A stretch of DNA of 34,313 nt from Bacteroidota bacterium (lineage in GTDB: Bacteria; Bacteroidota; Bacteroidia; Bacteroidales; VadinHA17). The DNA lies in assembly GCA_030605195.1 (NCBI GenBank), contig JAUWBB010000006.1:1-34313 (forward strand), written 5' to 3'. Position numbers and translations under genes: made by a program. The notes under the pieces were generated by a model. The model was given only the letters and a program-made list of their open reading frames with translations. It made no database searches and was not told the DNA's origin. Within the stretch, counting starts at the first letter, position 1, and each line of letters starts with the position of its first letter. Positions 1 through 9,674 of the stretch are shown here, piece by piece.

Positions 1-91
1 TAATTGATATTTGGAATTTATTTGTTATTTGTTTTTTGTTATTTGGTGCTTTAATTCAAAATTTGTTTGACTTTATGGACTGACATTAAAT
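1..91. repeat. Partial copy of AT-rich intergenic repeat (right half)
   Basis: This AT-rich stretch ends with GACTTTATGGAC (69-80). It is close to the reverse complement of 3740-3822, sharing the TTATTTGGTGCTTTAATTCA stretch. It is probably the right part of the same element found whole at 3731-3945 and 33162-33451, cut by the window edge. No coding potential was seen. Confidence 0.7.
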
Positions 92-129
92 AGTCCAGTC
101 TTCAGGTTGCCGACTGCCGACTGAAGATT

Positions 130-163
130 GCCCGCCCGTACCGAACGGTACGTTCGGGCGGGC
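130..163. other. GC-rich long hairpin
   Basis: GCCCGCC (130-136) pairs with GGCGGGC (157-163), and CGTACCG (137-143) pairs with CGGTACG (146-152) around an AA loop, with a TTCG bulge on the right arm. It is strongly GC-rich in AT-rich surroundings. No T-tract follows, so it is not a classical terminator. It could be a mobile palindrome or the end of an upstream transcript. Confidence 0.6.
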
Positions 164-237
164 CGACTTAAAAATGCAAAGTATAATGAAATTAGCCATT
201 ATCAAACCATAAATATTGAACTTAACGTAACGATCTT

Positions 238-3200
238 TTGAACGAAGTGAGTAAATTCCGATACATATCAAATAGGGTTTTAATCATATTTTTATGGCTG
301 TTAATGCCGCTGTTCTTTTATGGATGTGGCAAACAGGCAGAGAAACAATCTGCCAATCAACTGTTTACACTCATGCCTGCTTCTGTTACCCACGCTGATT
401 TTATCAATCATCTGGATTACGATGAGCAATTTGAGAAAAAGTTCAATATATACACATACCGTAATTTTTACAATGGCGGTGGTGTGGGCTTAGGGGATGT
501 GAATAATGATGGTCTCATCGATATATTTATGACTTCCAATATGGGCTCTAACGTGTTGTATTTGAATAAGGGAAATCTTGAGTTTGAAGATATATCAGAC
601 CTGGCGGGCATTGCAGGCAAAGGCCAGTGGTCAACAGGTGTCAGCCTTGCCGATGTAAACGGAGACGGGTGGACGGATATATATGTATGTAACTCGGGAA
701 ATGTAAAAGGTGATGAAAAGCGAAATGAATTGTATATTAATAACGGGGATCTTACATTTTCAGAACAGGCAGAAGATTATGGTATAGATGATCCCGGTTA
801 TTCTACACACGGGGCATTTTTTGATTACGACAAGGACGGTGATCTTGACTTGTATTTGTTGAACAATTCTTTCAAAGCCATTGGCAGTTTCAGTCTGAGT
901 GATAACCAACGGTTTGTCCGGGATTCTATCGGCGGGGATAAGTTGTTCAGAAACGATAACAATAAATTTACGGATGTTAGTGTTGAAGCGGGTATTTATG
1001 GAAGCGTGATTGGATTTGGACTTGGTGTTACGGTTGGGGATATCGACCAGGATGGTTGGATGGATATTTATGTATCGAATGATTTTTTTGAAAGAGACTA
1101 CATTTATATCAATAATCATGATGGAACATTTAAGGAAACACTGGTAGATATGATGCGATGCACTTCTGCAGCTTCCATGGGAGCCGATATGGCTGATATA
1201 AATAACGACCGGTATCCGGAAATATTTGTGACCGATATGATTCCCGAGCATGACGAGCGCTTAAAAACAAAAACAACATTTGATAGCTGGGATAGTTACA
1301 AATCGAATGTTGAAAATGGTTATTACCATCAGTTTACACGCAATATGCTGCATTTAAACAATGCTGACGGCACGTTCAGTGAAATTGGCAGGCTGTCCGG
1401 TGTATATGCTTCCGACTGGTCGTGGGGCGCCTTGATCATGGATCTCGATAATGACGGTTTGAAGGATATTTTTATAGCTAATGGTATTTATCAGGATCTG
1501 ACCGATCAGGATTATATTCAATATTTTTCAAACCGGGATATGGTCTTATCTATTGTGTCAGGTAATAAGGTGGATTATAAAACCCTGATTGATGCCATTC
1601 CCTCGGTTAAAATCTCCAGTTATGCCTATAAAAATATGGGAAACTACAAATTTCAAAATATGGCGGTTCCCTGGGGGCTTGCTATGCCGAGTCATTCAAA
1701 TGGATCTGCATACGGCGATCTGGATAATGACGGTGACCTGGATCTCGTGGTTAACAATGTGAATATGCCCATGTTTATTTACCGTAATGAAACCAATCAC
1801 CTGTTACCGGACAATCACTATCTGAAAGTAATTTTAAAGGGTGAACCCGGAAATACAGCAGCCATCGGTGCCAAAGTGACGGTCAAACATAAAGGCAATA
1901 TTGTATATCTGGAGCAAATGCCGATGCGCGGATTTAAATCTACGGTCGATTTCCGCCCTAATTTGGGATTGGGTCCATTAACCATGGTGGATTCCCTCAT
2001 CATTGTATGGCCGGATGACCGGATTACAATTAAAACAGATGTACAAACAGATCAGATTTTAACCTTATATCAGAAAGACGCCGTTACAATGTCATTGCAC
2101 ATTGTAGATTCTGTAAGCTCTGAAAATGCTTATTTTGAAGATATAAGCAGGGATAGCAGAATAAATTTTATCCATAGGGAGAATGATTTTGATGATTTTA
2201 GAAGGGAACGTTTAATTTATCACATGATGTCGACCGAAGGGCCGCGTATGTGCAAAGGTGATGTAAATGGAGATGGACTGGATGATATATATGTCGGTGG
2301 TGCCAAAGGACAACCGGGAGCCTTGCTGATACAGCGCGCGAATGGTACCTTTGTGCCGGTTGATAATGCATTGTTTGAAACAGATAAAATATCAGAGGAT
2401 ACGGATTGCACCATGTTCGATGCGGATCAGGATGGGGATCTGGATTTGTATGTTGCCAGTGGAGGTAATGAATTTCCGTTGAGTTCATCGGCTTTGAGCG
2501 ATCGTTTGTATATAAATGATGGCACGGGGCATTTTGTCAAATCATCGCAAATATTACCTGCGGGAAAGTATGAGAGTACCTCATGTGTCAGGGCTGAGGA
2601 CTTTGACAATGATGGTGATATGGACTTGTTTGTTGGCTTGCGCCTTAAGCCGTTTTTATATGGTGTACCGGTAAATGGCTATCTATTGGAGAATGACGGG
2701 AAAGGAAATTTCACAAATGTAACTGCACAAATTGCCCCGGAGCTTATAGATGTTGGCATGATCCGTGATATGTTGTGGGAAGATGTGAATGGGGATGGAG
2801 ATAAGGATATGATCCTGGCAGGAGAATGGATGCCATTAAAAGTATTCTTAAATGAGAATGGTAAATTTAAAGAATTAAAAGAAGCCTTTTTTCATGATAA
2901 AACACATGGGTGGTGGAATTGCCTGGCAGCCGGCGATTTTGATGCCGATGGGGATGTGGATTTTGTAGCCGGAAACCACGGGTTAAACTCAAGGTTTCAG
3001 GCAACACCTGAAAAACCGGTGACCATGTATGTTAACGATTTTGATTTGAATGGTACAACGGACCAAATTATATGTGTTTACGAAGGTGATATATCGTATC
3101 CTTTGGCCTTAAAGCATGATCTGACCAGGCAATTGCCAGGGTTGATAAAAAAATATCCGAAATATGAAATGTATAAAGGTCAGCAGATTACAGATATTTT

Positions 3201-3618
3201 TACACCGGAGCAGTTGAAGAATTCTATTCATTTAGATGCATATGTATTGGAAACCTCCCTTTTTATCAATGATGGGAGCGGGCATTTTACCAGAAAATCT
3301 TTGCCGGTTGAGGTTCAATTCTCCTCGGTTTTAGCAGCGGAGGTTGGTGATTATAACGGTGATGGAAATATTGATATCTTACTCGGTGGAAATTTGTACA
3401 ATGTAAAGCCGGAAGTGGGGCGTTACGATGCCAGTTATGGATCGTTTTTGTTAGGTGACGGCCGGGGAAATTTTAAAAATGTCCCGTCAAAATTATCGGG
3501 ACTTAACCTTGATGGAGAGATCAGGGATATATTAAAAGTAAAAACCTCAACAGGGGAAATATTGGTGATCGCCCGCAGTAACGATCCGTTACAGGTTTTT
3601 AAAATATTAAGCCGGTGA
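238..3618 (+). CDS. VCBS/FG-GAP repeat lipoprotein with ASPIC/UnbV domain (CRTAC1-like), copy 1
   Basis: A secreted, surface-type lipoprotein of up to 1126 residues. The signal peptide is hydrophobic and its predicted lipidated cysteine is C30 (FFYGC). About fourteen DxDxDG-type calcium-binding loops of the FG-GAP/VCBS propeller class are visible, for example DVNNDGLID, DYDKDGDLD, DLDNDGDLD, DVNGDGLDD and DFDADGDVD. They lie on both sides of an ASPIC/UnbV domain at about residues 525-605 (the LGLGP and VWPD region). Proteins of this family in Bacteroidota often sit beside SusC/SusD and are thought to bind glycans or protein partners; no enzymatic role is established. The start is uncertain: TTG at 238 is the longest choice, and GTG at 247 gives a shorter, equally good signal peptide. 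It is paralogous to the next gene, sharing GRYDASYG and GWWNC segments. No SusC/D is in view. Confidence 0.9.
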   Translation: MNEVSKFRYISNRVLIIFLWLLMPLFFYGCGKQAEKQSANQLFTLMPASVTHADFINHLDYDEQFEKKFNIYTYRNFYNGGGVGLGDVNNDGLIDIFMTSNMGSNVLYLNKGNLEFEDISDLAGIAGKGQWSTGVSLADVNGDGWTDIYVCNSGNVKGDEKRNELYINNGDLTFSEQAEDYGIDDPGYSTHGAFFDYDKDGDLDLYLLNNSFKAIGSFSLSDNQRFVRDSIGGDKLFRNDNNKFTDVSVEAGIYGSVIGFGLGVTVGDIDQDGWMDIYVSNDFFERDYIYINNHDGTFKETLVDMMRCTSAASMGADMADINNDRYPEIFVTDMIPEHDERLKTKTTFDSWDSYKSNVENGYYHQFTRNMLHLNNADGTFSEIGRLSGVYASDWSWGALIMDLDNDGLKDIFIANGIYQDLTDQDYIQYFSNRDMVLSIVSGNKVDYKTLIDAIPSVKISSYAYKNMGNYKFQNMAVPWGLAMPSHSNGSAYGDLDNDGDLDLVVNNVNMPMFIYRNETNHLLPDNHYLKVILKGEPGNTAAIGAKVTVKHKGNIVYLEQMPMRGFKSTVDFRPNLGLGPLTMVDSLIIVWPDDRITIKTDVQTDQILTLYQKDAVTMSLHIVDSVSSENAYFEDISRDSRINFIHRENDFDDFRRERLIYHMMSTEGPRMCKGDVNGDGLDDIYVGGAKGQPGALLIQRANGTFVPVDNALFETDKISEDTDCTMFDADQDGDLDLYVASGGNEFPLSSSALSDRLYINDGTGHFVKSSQILPAGKYESTSCVRAEDFDNDGDMDLFVGLRLKPFLYGVPVNGYLLENDGKGNFTNVTAQIAPELIDVGMIRDMLWEDVNGDGDKDMILAGEWMPLKVFLNENGKFKELKEAFFHDKTHGWWNCLAAGDFDADGDVDFVAGNHGLNSRFQATPEKPVTMYVNDFDLNGTTDQIICVYEGDISYPLALKHDLTRQLPGLIKKYPKYEMYKGQQITDIFTPEQLKNSIHLDAYVLETSLFINDGSGHFTRKSLPVEVQFSSVLAAEVGDYNGDGNIDILLGGNLYNVKPEVGRYDASYGSFLLGDGRGNFKNVPSKLSGLNLDGEIRDILKVKTSTGEILVIARSNDPLQVFKILSR

Positions 3619-3730
3619 AACATTCTTATGAAACCCTCATCCTTAGGTAGGTAAATAAATAAAGATACAAAAACAAAAGGACATGTATAAAATAATATTT
3701 TTGTGAGGTAACAAATACCACAGAACTTAA

Positions 3731-3945
3731 TTAGTGTCCGTCCATAAAGTCAAACAATTTTTGAATTAAAGCACCAAATAACAAAAAACAAATGACAAAT
3801 AAATTCCAAATATCAATGATCAAATGTTCAAAACAGCTTTGAATATTGTGATTTAGATCATTGAGATTTATTTGAATTTTGGTGCTTGTTATTTGTGATT
3901 TTTTAATATTTATTTAAACTTTCGGACTTTATAGACAAACTCTAA
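3731..3945. repeat. MITE-like AT-rich element with terminal inverted repeats
   Basis: The left end (3731-3751) carries GTCCATAAAGTC. The right end (3925-3945) carries GACTTTATAGACAAACTCTA, roughly its inverse complement. The interior is itself an imperfect inverted repeat of TTTGAATTTTGGTGCTTGTT-type sequence. It fills nearly all of the gap between the two VCBS genes. A related whole element is at 33162-33451, and partial copies are at 1-91, 20490-20546 and 25320-25440. No ORF lies inside, so it is probably non-autonomous. Confidence 0.7.
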
Positions 3946-4000
3946 TTAGTTGCACTTTACCAACAAGTAAAATACAGGCCTTTAATATTGATTTAAACTC

Positions 4001-7000
4001 ATGAGAAATTCAATTTTAATTTTGCTTGTACTTTTATTGGTTTTTTCCTGTAACCCTGAGGAAAAAGAAAGAGATTATTTGTTTACGTTGTTATCTCCTT
4101 CCTACACGCATGTTGATTTTATAAACCAACTGACAGAAACCGAGCAATTTAATATCATTGAATATCTTTACTTCAATAACGGTGCAGGGATTGCCGCCGG
4201 AGACATCAATAACGATGGTCTGATAGACTTATATTTCACTTCCAGTCAACAATCCAATAAATTATACTTAAACAAGGGAAATCTTAGATTTGAAGATATC
4301 ACAGATGGTGCCGGGATGGCAGGAAAGGGTGATTGGACGACCGGTGTTACGATGGCAGATGTGAATGGGGATGGTTTTTTGGATATTTATGTTTGTCAGG
4401 TCGGGAATTATAAGGGTCTTCAGGGGAGAAACCAACTATTCATTAATCAGGGTGACCTGACATTTAAAGAGGAGGCCCATGACTACGGGCTTGATTTTCA
4501 GGGCTTTTCTACCCAGGCAGCTTTTTTTGATTACGATATGGATGGGGATCTTGACATGTATCTGTTGAACCATTCGGTACATACTTTCCGTAGTTATGGT
4601 GGTGCTGCTTTGCGCTTTGGTCATGATGCACGCGCAGGCGACAGGTTGTACAGAAATGATGAGGTAGAAGGAAGGCGTGTTTTTCGTGATATTACCCGCC
4701 GGGCAGGTATATATAGCAGTCAGATTGGTTATGGTTTAGGAGTAAATATCTGTGACATCAACAACGATGGTTTTCCCGATATTTATATATCGAATGATTT
4801 CCACGAAAATGATTATTTATATATCAATAACGGTAATGGCACTTTTTCAGAGCGATTGACAGAAATGTTAGCGCATACGAGCAGATCCTCAATGGGTAAC
4901 GATGTTGGAGATATCAACAACGATGGCCTTTTGGATGTGATGGTGTTGGATATGCTGCCGGATGAGCAAAATATTTTAAAACAATCGGGCGGGGAAGATG
5001 ACTATGAACTCTTTGAAATTAAGCTAAAATACGGTTATTATCACCAGTTTGTGCGAAATACGCTCCAACTCAATTTGGGTGGGGGAATGTTTAGTGAAAT
5101 TGGGCGGTTGGCCGGGGTTTACGCCACTGACTGGAGTTGGTCGCCTTTGTTTTGTGATGTGGATAATGACGGATGGAAAGATATTTTTATTACCAATGGA
5201 ATATACCGCAGGGCCAATGATCTGGATTATGTCAAATTTTTAACAGGAGGGAACAGATATTTTCCGACGCGGGATAATAGTGATGTTCCGAATAAAGTGT
5301 TGTACGAGAAGATGCCCCTGTATCCAAATGTCAATTATATCTATAAAAACAATGGCGATCTCACATTTACAAATATGGCTAAAGCATGGGGTTTTGACAC
5401 CAGGTCTTATTCCAATGGCTCCACTTATGCAGATCTCGATAATGATGGCGATTTGGATCTTATTGTCAACAATATCAATGGCTCAGCTTTTATCTACAGG
5501 AATAATACCGAAACGCAGTTGAATAACCATTATTTATCTGTTGTATTAAAAGGAAAAGGTTTGAACACACGAGCAGTAGGGACCCGTGTTACTTTGTTTT
5601 GTAATGGTCAGAAAATAGTCGCTGAGCAATTTGCAACAAGGGGATTTATGTCCGCCACCTCCGATGTGTTACATTTTGGATTGGGGCCAACGAATGTGAT
5701 TGATTCACTTGTTGTGCGTTGGCCGGACCGGTCGGAACAAATGTTCAATGATGTGCCGGTTGATCAGGTTATAACATTAGAAATGAAAAATGCGGGGAAG
5801 CCTGTATCAGGGAATGAGCAGGAAAATGAGAACGTGAAATTGTTTTCCCCGCTCCGGATCCCGGGACTTGAGTACAGGCATAAAGAAGATGCTTATGTGG
5901 ATTTAAACCGTGAACGCCTTATACCTCATAATTTATCGGCGGAAGGACCGGCTCTGGCTGTTGGTGATGTAAATGGTGACGGGCTGGATGATTTGTTTGT
6001 GGGTGGGGCAAAAGGGCAGGCAGCCATGTTGTTTACACAACAAAATGACGGAACTTTCAAGCCATTGCATGTGCCTCTTTTTATAAAAGACCGCTTCACC
6101 GAAGATGTTGATGCAGCCTTGTTTGATGCTGATGGAGACGGTGATCTAGATCTGTATATTGTACGGGGAGGCAATGAGGTACCCGTTGGGAATCCGTTGC
6201 TGGCTGACAGGCTGCTCATAAACGATGGAAATGGAAGATTTAATAAGTGTGAAAAAGGATCATTGCCTTTTATGGCTTATAATGGATCCTGTGTGCGGCC
6301 GGCCGACTTTGATAGCGATGGTGATTTGGACTTGTTTGTGGGTTCGAGATCTCTGCCGGGTGCCTATGGATTGTCACCCGGTCAGTTTCTTCTTGAAAAC
6401 GATGGAAATGGCATTTTTAAGGATGTAACAGATCATCGAACGAAAGGGCTAAAAGATGCCGGTATGGTGACTGACGCACGCTGGATTGATTATGACCGGG
6501 ATGGTGACCCGGATTTGGTGTTGGTGGGTGAATGGATGAAAGTATGTATGTTCAGGAATGATGGGGGGCATTTTACTGACATAACCGGTCCAACAGGTCT
6601 GGATGAAACATCAGGATGGTGGAATTGCATACAAGTTGCTGATGTTGACCGGGATGGGGATTTGGATTTAATTGGCGGGAATTTAGGACTGAATTCATTG
6701 CTAAAGGCTTCAAAGCAAGAACCGGTCGAAATGTATGTGAATGATTTTGATAATAATGGTTCGCTTGACCAGGTGATCTGTTCCTATCATAACGGTATAA
6801 GTTACCCCATAGCTTCTTTGGATGAGCTGGCTGGTCAGATGGCCGGCTTAAAAAAGAAGTATCCCAATTATTCTGATTTTGGAGGAAAGACTGCAAAGGA
6901 TATCTTTGGAAAGGAAAAATTGGACCAATCCATCATAAGAAGAGCAGTGCTTTTTGAAAGTTGTCTGTTCCTGAATAATGGAGATGGAACATTTGAAATA

Positions 7001-7315
7001 AATGAACTTCCCAAAATAGCCCAGTTTTCCCCGGTTCGCGATATTTTTATTCATGATTTTGACCTTGATGGGAAGAGTGACCTTGTTCTGGTCGGCAACA
7101 ATTATTCCGTGAGACCTTCTGTCGGTCGTTATGATGCCAGTTATGGCTGGTGTTTATTGGGTGAAACAGGTCATGGATTTAATGCATTGATGCCGGTGGA
7201 AAGTGGTCTTAGGATAAACGGAGATGCAAGGAGGATACATCCGATTGAGGTACTGGGAAAACATTTTTTGGTGGCCGTAGTAAATGACGGAAATCTGCAA
7301 ATATTCCAATATTAA
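4001..7315 (+). CDS. VCBS/FG-GAP repeat lipoprotein with ASPIC/UnbV domain (CRTAC1-like), copy 2
   Basis: An 1104-residue lipoprotein with a short signal peptide and predicted lipidated C17 (VFSC). It has about fourteen DxDxDG loops, for example DINNDGLID, DYDMDGDLD, DLDNDGDLD, DADGDGDLD and DVDRDGDLD. An ASPIC/UnbV domain lies at about residues 508-596 (LHFGLGPTN, VRWPDRS). The domain order matches the upstream gene throughout, including the GYYHQF, SEIGRL, DWSW, GWWNC and VGRYDASYG segments, so the pair arose by tandem duplication. The two copies are well diverged, which argues for an old event and separate ligands. The ATG start is well placed for the signal peptide. The intergenic repeat of about 215 bp between them suggests separate promoters. 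Function is inferred as extracellular binding or assembly. Confidence 0.9.
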   Translation: MRNSILILLVLLLVFSCNPEEKERDYLFTLLSPSYTHVDFINQLTETEQFNIIEYLYFNNGAGIAAGDINNDGLIDLYFTSSQQSNKLYLNKGNLRFEDITDGAGMAGKGDWTTGVTMADVNGDGFLDIYVCQVGNYKGLQGRNQLFINQGDLTFKEEAHDYGLDFQGFSTQAAFFDYDMDGDLDMYLLNHSVHTFRSYGGAALRFGHDARAGDRLYRNDEVEGRRVFRDITRRAGIYSSQIGYGLGVNICDINNDGFPDIYISNDFHENDYLYINNGNGTFSERLTEMLAHTSRSSMGNDVGDINNDGLLDVMVLDMLPDEQNILKQSGGEDDYELFEIKLKYGYYHQFVRNTLQLNLGGGMFSEIGRLAGVYATDWSWSPLFCDVDNDGWKDIFITNGIYRRANDLDYVKFLTGGNRYFPTRDNSDVPNKVLYEKMPLYPNVNYIYKNNGDLTFTNMAKAWGFDTRSYSNGSTYADLDNDGDLDLIVNNINGSAFIYRNNTETQLNNHYLSVVLKGKGLNTRAVGTRVTLFCNGQKIVAEQFATRGFMSATSDVLHFGLGPTNVIDSLVVRWPDRSEQMFNDVPVDQVITLEMKNAGKPVSGNEQENENVKLFSPLRIPGLEYRHKEDAYVDLNRERLIPHNLSAEGPALAVGDVNGDGLDDLFVGGAKGQAAMLFTQQNDGTFKPLHVPLFIKDRFTEDVDAALFDADGDGDLDLYIVRGGNEVPVGNPLLADRLLINDGNGRFNKCEKGSLPFMAYNGSCVRPADFDSDGDLDLFVGSRSLPGAYGLSPGQFLLENDGNGIFKDVTDHRTKGLKDAGMVTDARWIDYDRDGDPDLVLVGEWMKVCMFRNDGGHFTDITGPTGLDETSGWWNCIQVADVDRDGDLDLIGGNLGLNSLLKASKQEPVEMYVNDFDNNGSLDQVICSYHNGISYPIASLDELAGQMAGLKKKYPNYSDFGGKTAKDIFGKEKLDQSIIRRAVLFESCLFLNNGDGTFEINELPKIAQFSPVRDIFIHDFDLDGKSDLVLVGNNYSVRPSVGRYDASYGWCLLGETGHGFNALMPVESGLRINGDARRIHPIEVLGKHFLVAVVNDGNLQIFQY

Positions 7316-7484
7316 CCCGAAAAATTAACTTCGTTGAGTTCGCAAGCTCGGTTCACAGAATTTTTCGCCATTTATGGCTGACGAAAAGCCAAATTCAAGT
7401 ATATCAATTGTTTAATTCAACTTTAATTCTCAAAACTGATAAAAAATCCATATCCAAATTTGATGTTATTGAATTTGACTTTTA

Positions 7485-7535
7485 TCAGGGTTAACCCTGA
7501 CATACATAATTGGAAATCACCAGATTCCAATTATG
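7485..7535. terminator. Palindrome plus hairpin between convergent genes
   Basis: TCAGGGTTAACCCTGA (7485-7500) is a perfect 16-bp palindrome. CATAATTGGAA (7505-7515) pairs perfectly with TTCCAATTATG (7525-7535) around a 9-nt loop. They lie between the plus-strand VCBS gene ending at 7315 and the minus-strand GH130 gene ending at 7586, as expected for a two-way terminator. A strong T-tract is absent, so this is only a candidate. Confidence 0.4.
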
Positions 7536-7585
7536 TTTCGTCATTGTTAATGCTGGAAGCATGAATAATTCGGGTTAAAATGAAT

Positions 7586-8683
7586 TTATTCTGAAACCGC
7601 TACACCAACATACGAATCTGCTGTTCCATAATAAAGGAACCATTTCGATTTATAATATACGAGACCTTCTGCAAATATGGTTCCCGATTTATATTGACCG
7701 GATATCTCATGCGGAAGGGTTGGTTTTAATAAGTATGTATCGGAACGGGAAATAACTTTCTCCGGATTGTTAATATCAAAAACTATTTTTCCCACCGAAT
7801 AAATTCCTTTTGGTAAGTCAGGGTCAGAGTCTTCTGCTTCAGAGTTTCTGCCATTATAGAACAGGACAATACCATGATCCATCATTATTGCAGGTGGTCC
7901 GCATTCCGTAAGATGGCTATCAAATTTATTTCTTCGTGGCTTAACTATAGCTTTCAGTTCTCCCTGTTTGTTTAATAATGGATACCAATCTATTAAATTC
8001 TCAGACCATGCAAGATTGATAAAATTTTCACCCCAGTACATCCAATATCTATCATTAATCTTTGCCACTATTTGCCGGTCTCCATCCATTTTTGTGATAA
8101 TGGATCCGGATTTAGACCAATGATCTAAATATTTACCATCATAAACCCTGGCAAATGCAGGTCCTTTCTTCTCCCAGTTTATCAGGTCTTTTGAGAATGC
8201 GATGCTTAACCTGGCAACCTCTTGATTCCATGAAGTATAGGCCATTACATACAGGCCATCTCGTGTTTCAACGACCCTGGGGTCCTCACAGCCGCCAGGA
8301 TAATCGTATTGTAAAAAGTCACTACTGTCGGGGTATAAAACAGGCGTAGGATATTTTGTGAAATGGATGCCATCTTCGCTATAAGCCAAACCAATTCTGG
8401 AAGTTCGTCCACCAAGAATAGCTTCTGGATTATCTTCACAACGAAGTAGTAAATATACCTTGTTGTCTTTTATAATGGCAGCCGGGTTAAAGACATCTGC
8501 TTTCTGCCACTGTACCAACTCATTTTTTACCGGACAAACAAAAGTTAAAGTTGAATCAGCTTTAATAATCGGGTTTTCGTCTGGTTTATAAAAAGTTTGA
8601 AAATCCCAATCAAATGTATGATTTGTATTACATCCAAGGTTAATTAATAATACTAAATAAAGAATACTCTTTTTCATTTCCAT
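7586..8683 (-). CDS. GH130-family beta-mannoside-acting enzyme, lipoprotein
   Basis: A 365-residue protein with a lipoprotein signal (predicted C18, NLGC) followed by a five-bladed beta-propeller of the GH130 type. The hallmark GGCEDPRV motif carries the probable catalytic aspartate D135. Blade motifs such as RIGLAYSEDGIHF, LSIAFSKDLINWEKKG and the closing YYGTADSYVGVA are typical. GH130 enzymes are phosphorylases or hydrolases of beta-1,4- or beta-1,2-mannosides. Export as a lipoprotein makes a hydrolase more likely than a phosphorylase, which would need cytoplasmic phosphate. It is the last gene of a minus-strand operon 42 bp downstream of a small ORF, behind a NagB-like gene. That would fit use of mannosyl-GlcNAc glycans (inference). 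The start may be codon 1 or the ATG at codon 3. Confidence 0.82.
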   Translation of the reverse strand: MEMKKSILYLVLLINLGCNTNHTFDWDFQTFYKPDENPIIKADSTLTFVCPVKNELVQWQKADVFNPAAIIKDNKVYLLLRCEDNPEAILGGRTSRIGLAYSEDGIHFTKYPTPVLYPDSSDFLQYDYPGGCEDPRVVETRDGLYVMAYTSWNQEVARLSIAFSKDLINWEKKGPAFARVYDGKYLDHWSKSGSIITKMDGDRQIVAKINDRYWMYWGENFINLAWSENLIDWYPLLNKQGELKAIVKPRRNKFDSHLTECGPPAIMMDHGIVLFYNGRNSEAEDSDPDLPKGIYSVGKIVFDINNPEKVISRSDTYLLKPTLPHEISGQYKSGTIFAEGLVYYKSKWFLYYGTADSYVGVAVSE

Positions 8684-8725
8684 AGTCCTTTTATCAATGC
8701 AATTAGTTAGGTATATTACTTATTG

Positions 8726-8896
8726 TTAATAATAACCGATACTCAATTTTTGTTTTAAAAAATCTATCAGATTATCAACATCATGATCGATGCAAGCGTC
8801 AAATCCCAGGAAAGCGCTGGCATCAATAATTTCATTATGACTAAGCTGAAATCCTATTTCAGGGATGGCGTCAATGATTCGTTTATTCACACCCAC
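8726..8896 (-). CDS. Small ORF (56 aa), possible remnant of a PfkB-type sugar kinase
   Basis: This short frame starts at GTG four bases after the nagB stop and ends 42 bp before the GH130 start, inside a tightly spaced operon. The product has an acidic, helical look, with the segments RIIDAIPEIG, AFLGFDACID and NLIDFLKQKL. The LGFDACID stretch resembles the first beta strand and substrate loop near the N-terminus of PfkB carbohydrate kinases, but the rest of a kinase is absent. One reading is an in-frame deletion that joined the start and end of a kinase gene; another is an unrelated small protein. The frame is real on position and codon pattern, but its identity is a guess. Confidence 0.4.
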   Translation of the reverse strand: MGVNKRIIDAIPEIGFQLSHNEIIDASAFLGFDACIDHDVDNLIDFLKQKLSIGYY

Positions 8897-8900
8897 TCAT

Positions 8901-9623
8901 TTAGAGATATTTAGAGGCATCCTTGTCAAGAAGCAAAAAGGAATTCAAATGCGATTTTACAATTGAAGCAGGAAAAGCAGGAGAAATTTCACTATCAATC
9001 AATCGTCTGGCAACTTCAGCCTTCTTTGTACCGTTCAATTGTAAAATTACCGTTCTAGCCTCCATGATGTATTTTAATCCCAGAGAAATACCGGAAGTAA
9101 GTTGCACTTTACCCGAGAAGTATTTCTGGCCAACAATTTTTGTAGTTTCATCAAGATCAACGATATACGAATAGAGATCGAAAGAGGTTCCTGGTTCGTT
9201 TAATCCAAGATGGCCGTTCATTCCCATACCTAGCAGAATCATGTCAATAGGACCATTTTTTCTAATAAAATCATCAGTCTTAATACATTCTTGAACAAGA
9301 TCAGACGATTCGCCATCGAAAAAGCAAAAATTTTCTTCAGAATAATCAATGTGATCAAACAGATGTTTTTTCAGAAATGAGAAACAATTTTCGCTTCTCA
9401 TCTCTCCAATGTTTGCCCATTCATCCAATCCGACAATTCTACAATTCTTAAAACTGATTTTTGCTGATTTATTAAGTTCTATCAAATGCCTGAAAGTACC
9501 CACTGAGGTTTCTCCTGCAGGAAAACAGAGTAGCGCATCAGGTTTATCCGAAATAATGGCTGCAATCATTTCCGCAGTTTTCACCGATAGTTCGGAATAA
9601 TTATCATAAATGATTTGTTTCAC
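8901..9623 (-). CDS. nagB: Glucosamine-6-phosphate deaminase-like protein (NagB/6PGL family)
   Basis: A cytoplasmic enzyme of 240 residues, typical of the short NagB/AgaI type. It probably converts glucosamine-6-phosphate, or a related amino-sugar phosphate, into a ketose phosphate and ammonia. Visible motifs are FPAGETS at about 34-40, GLDEW at 65-69 (likely catalytic D67), GMGMNGHLGLNEPG at 132-145 (H138 and E143 matching the ring-opening residues), and LTSGISLGL. The NGH form of the loop is usual in Gram-positive-type NagB and is not a defect. The C-terminal allosteric region of the enteric enzyme is absent. It lies 51 bp downstream of the Gfo/Idh gene and 4 bp before the small ORF. An amino-sugar role is likely; exact substrate epimer unknown. 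Confidence 0.82.
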   Translation of the reverse strand: MKQIIYDNYSELSVKTAEMIAAIISDKPDALLCFPAGETSVGTFRHLIELNKSAKISFKNCRIVGLDEWANIGEMRSENCFSFLKKHLFDHIDYSEENFCFFDGESSDLVQECIKTDDFIRKNGPIDMILLGMGMNGHLGLNEPGTSFDLYSYIVDLDETTKIVGQKYFSGKVQLTSGISLGLKYIMEARTVILQLNGTKKAEVARRLIDSEISPAFPASIVKSHLNSFLLLDKDASKYL

Positions 9624-9674
9624 TTTGACAGAAATTTTAAAATCTATAAATGTGTATTACAGCAATTCTCAGTA

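Noticed and set aside
86-271. 61-aa minus-strand ORF at the left edge
   Set aside because: It runs through the GC-rich hairpin and repeat sequence, with no recognisable domain.
760-1251. 163-aa minus-strand ORF inside the first VCBS gene
   Set aside because: It is the antisense shadow of the repeated DxDxDG codons; its composition is not protein-like, and the plus-strand frame is strongly supported.
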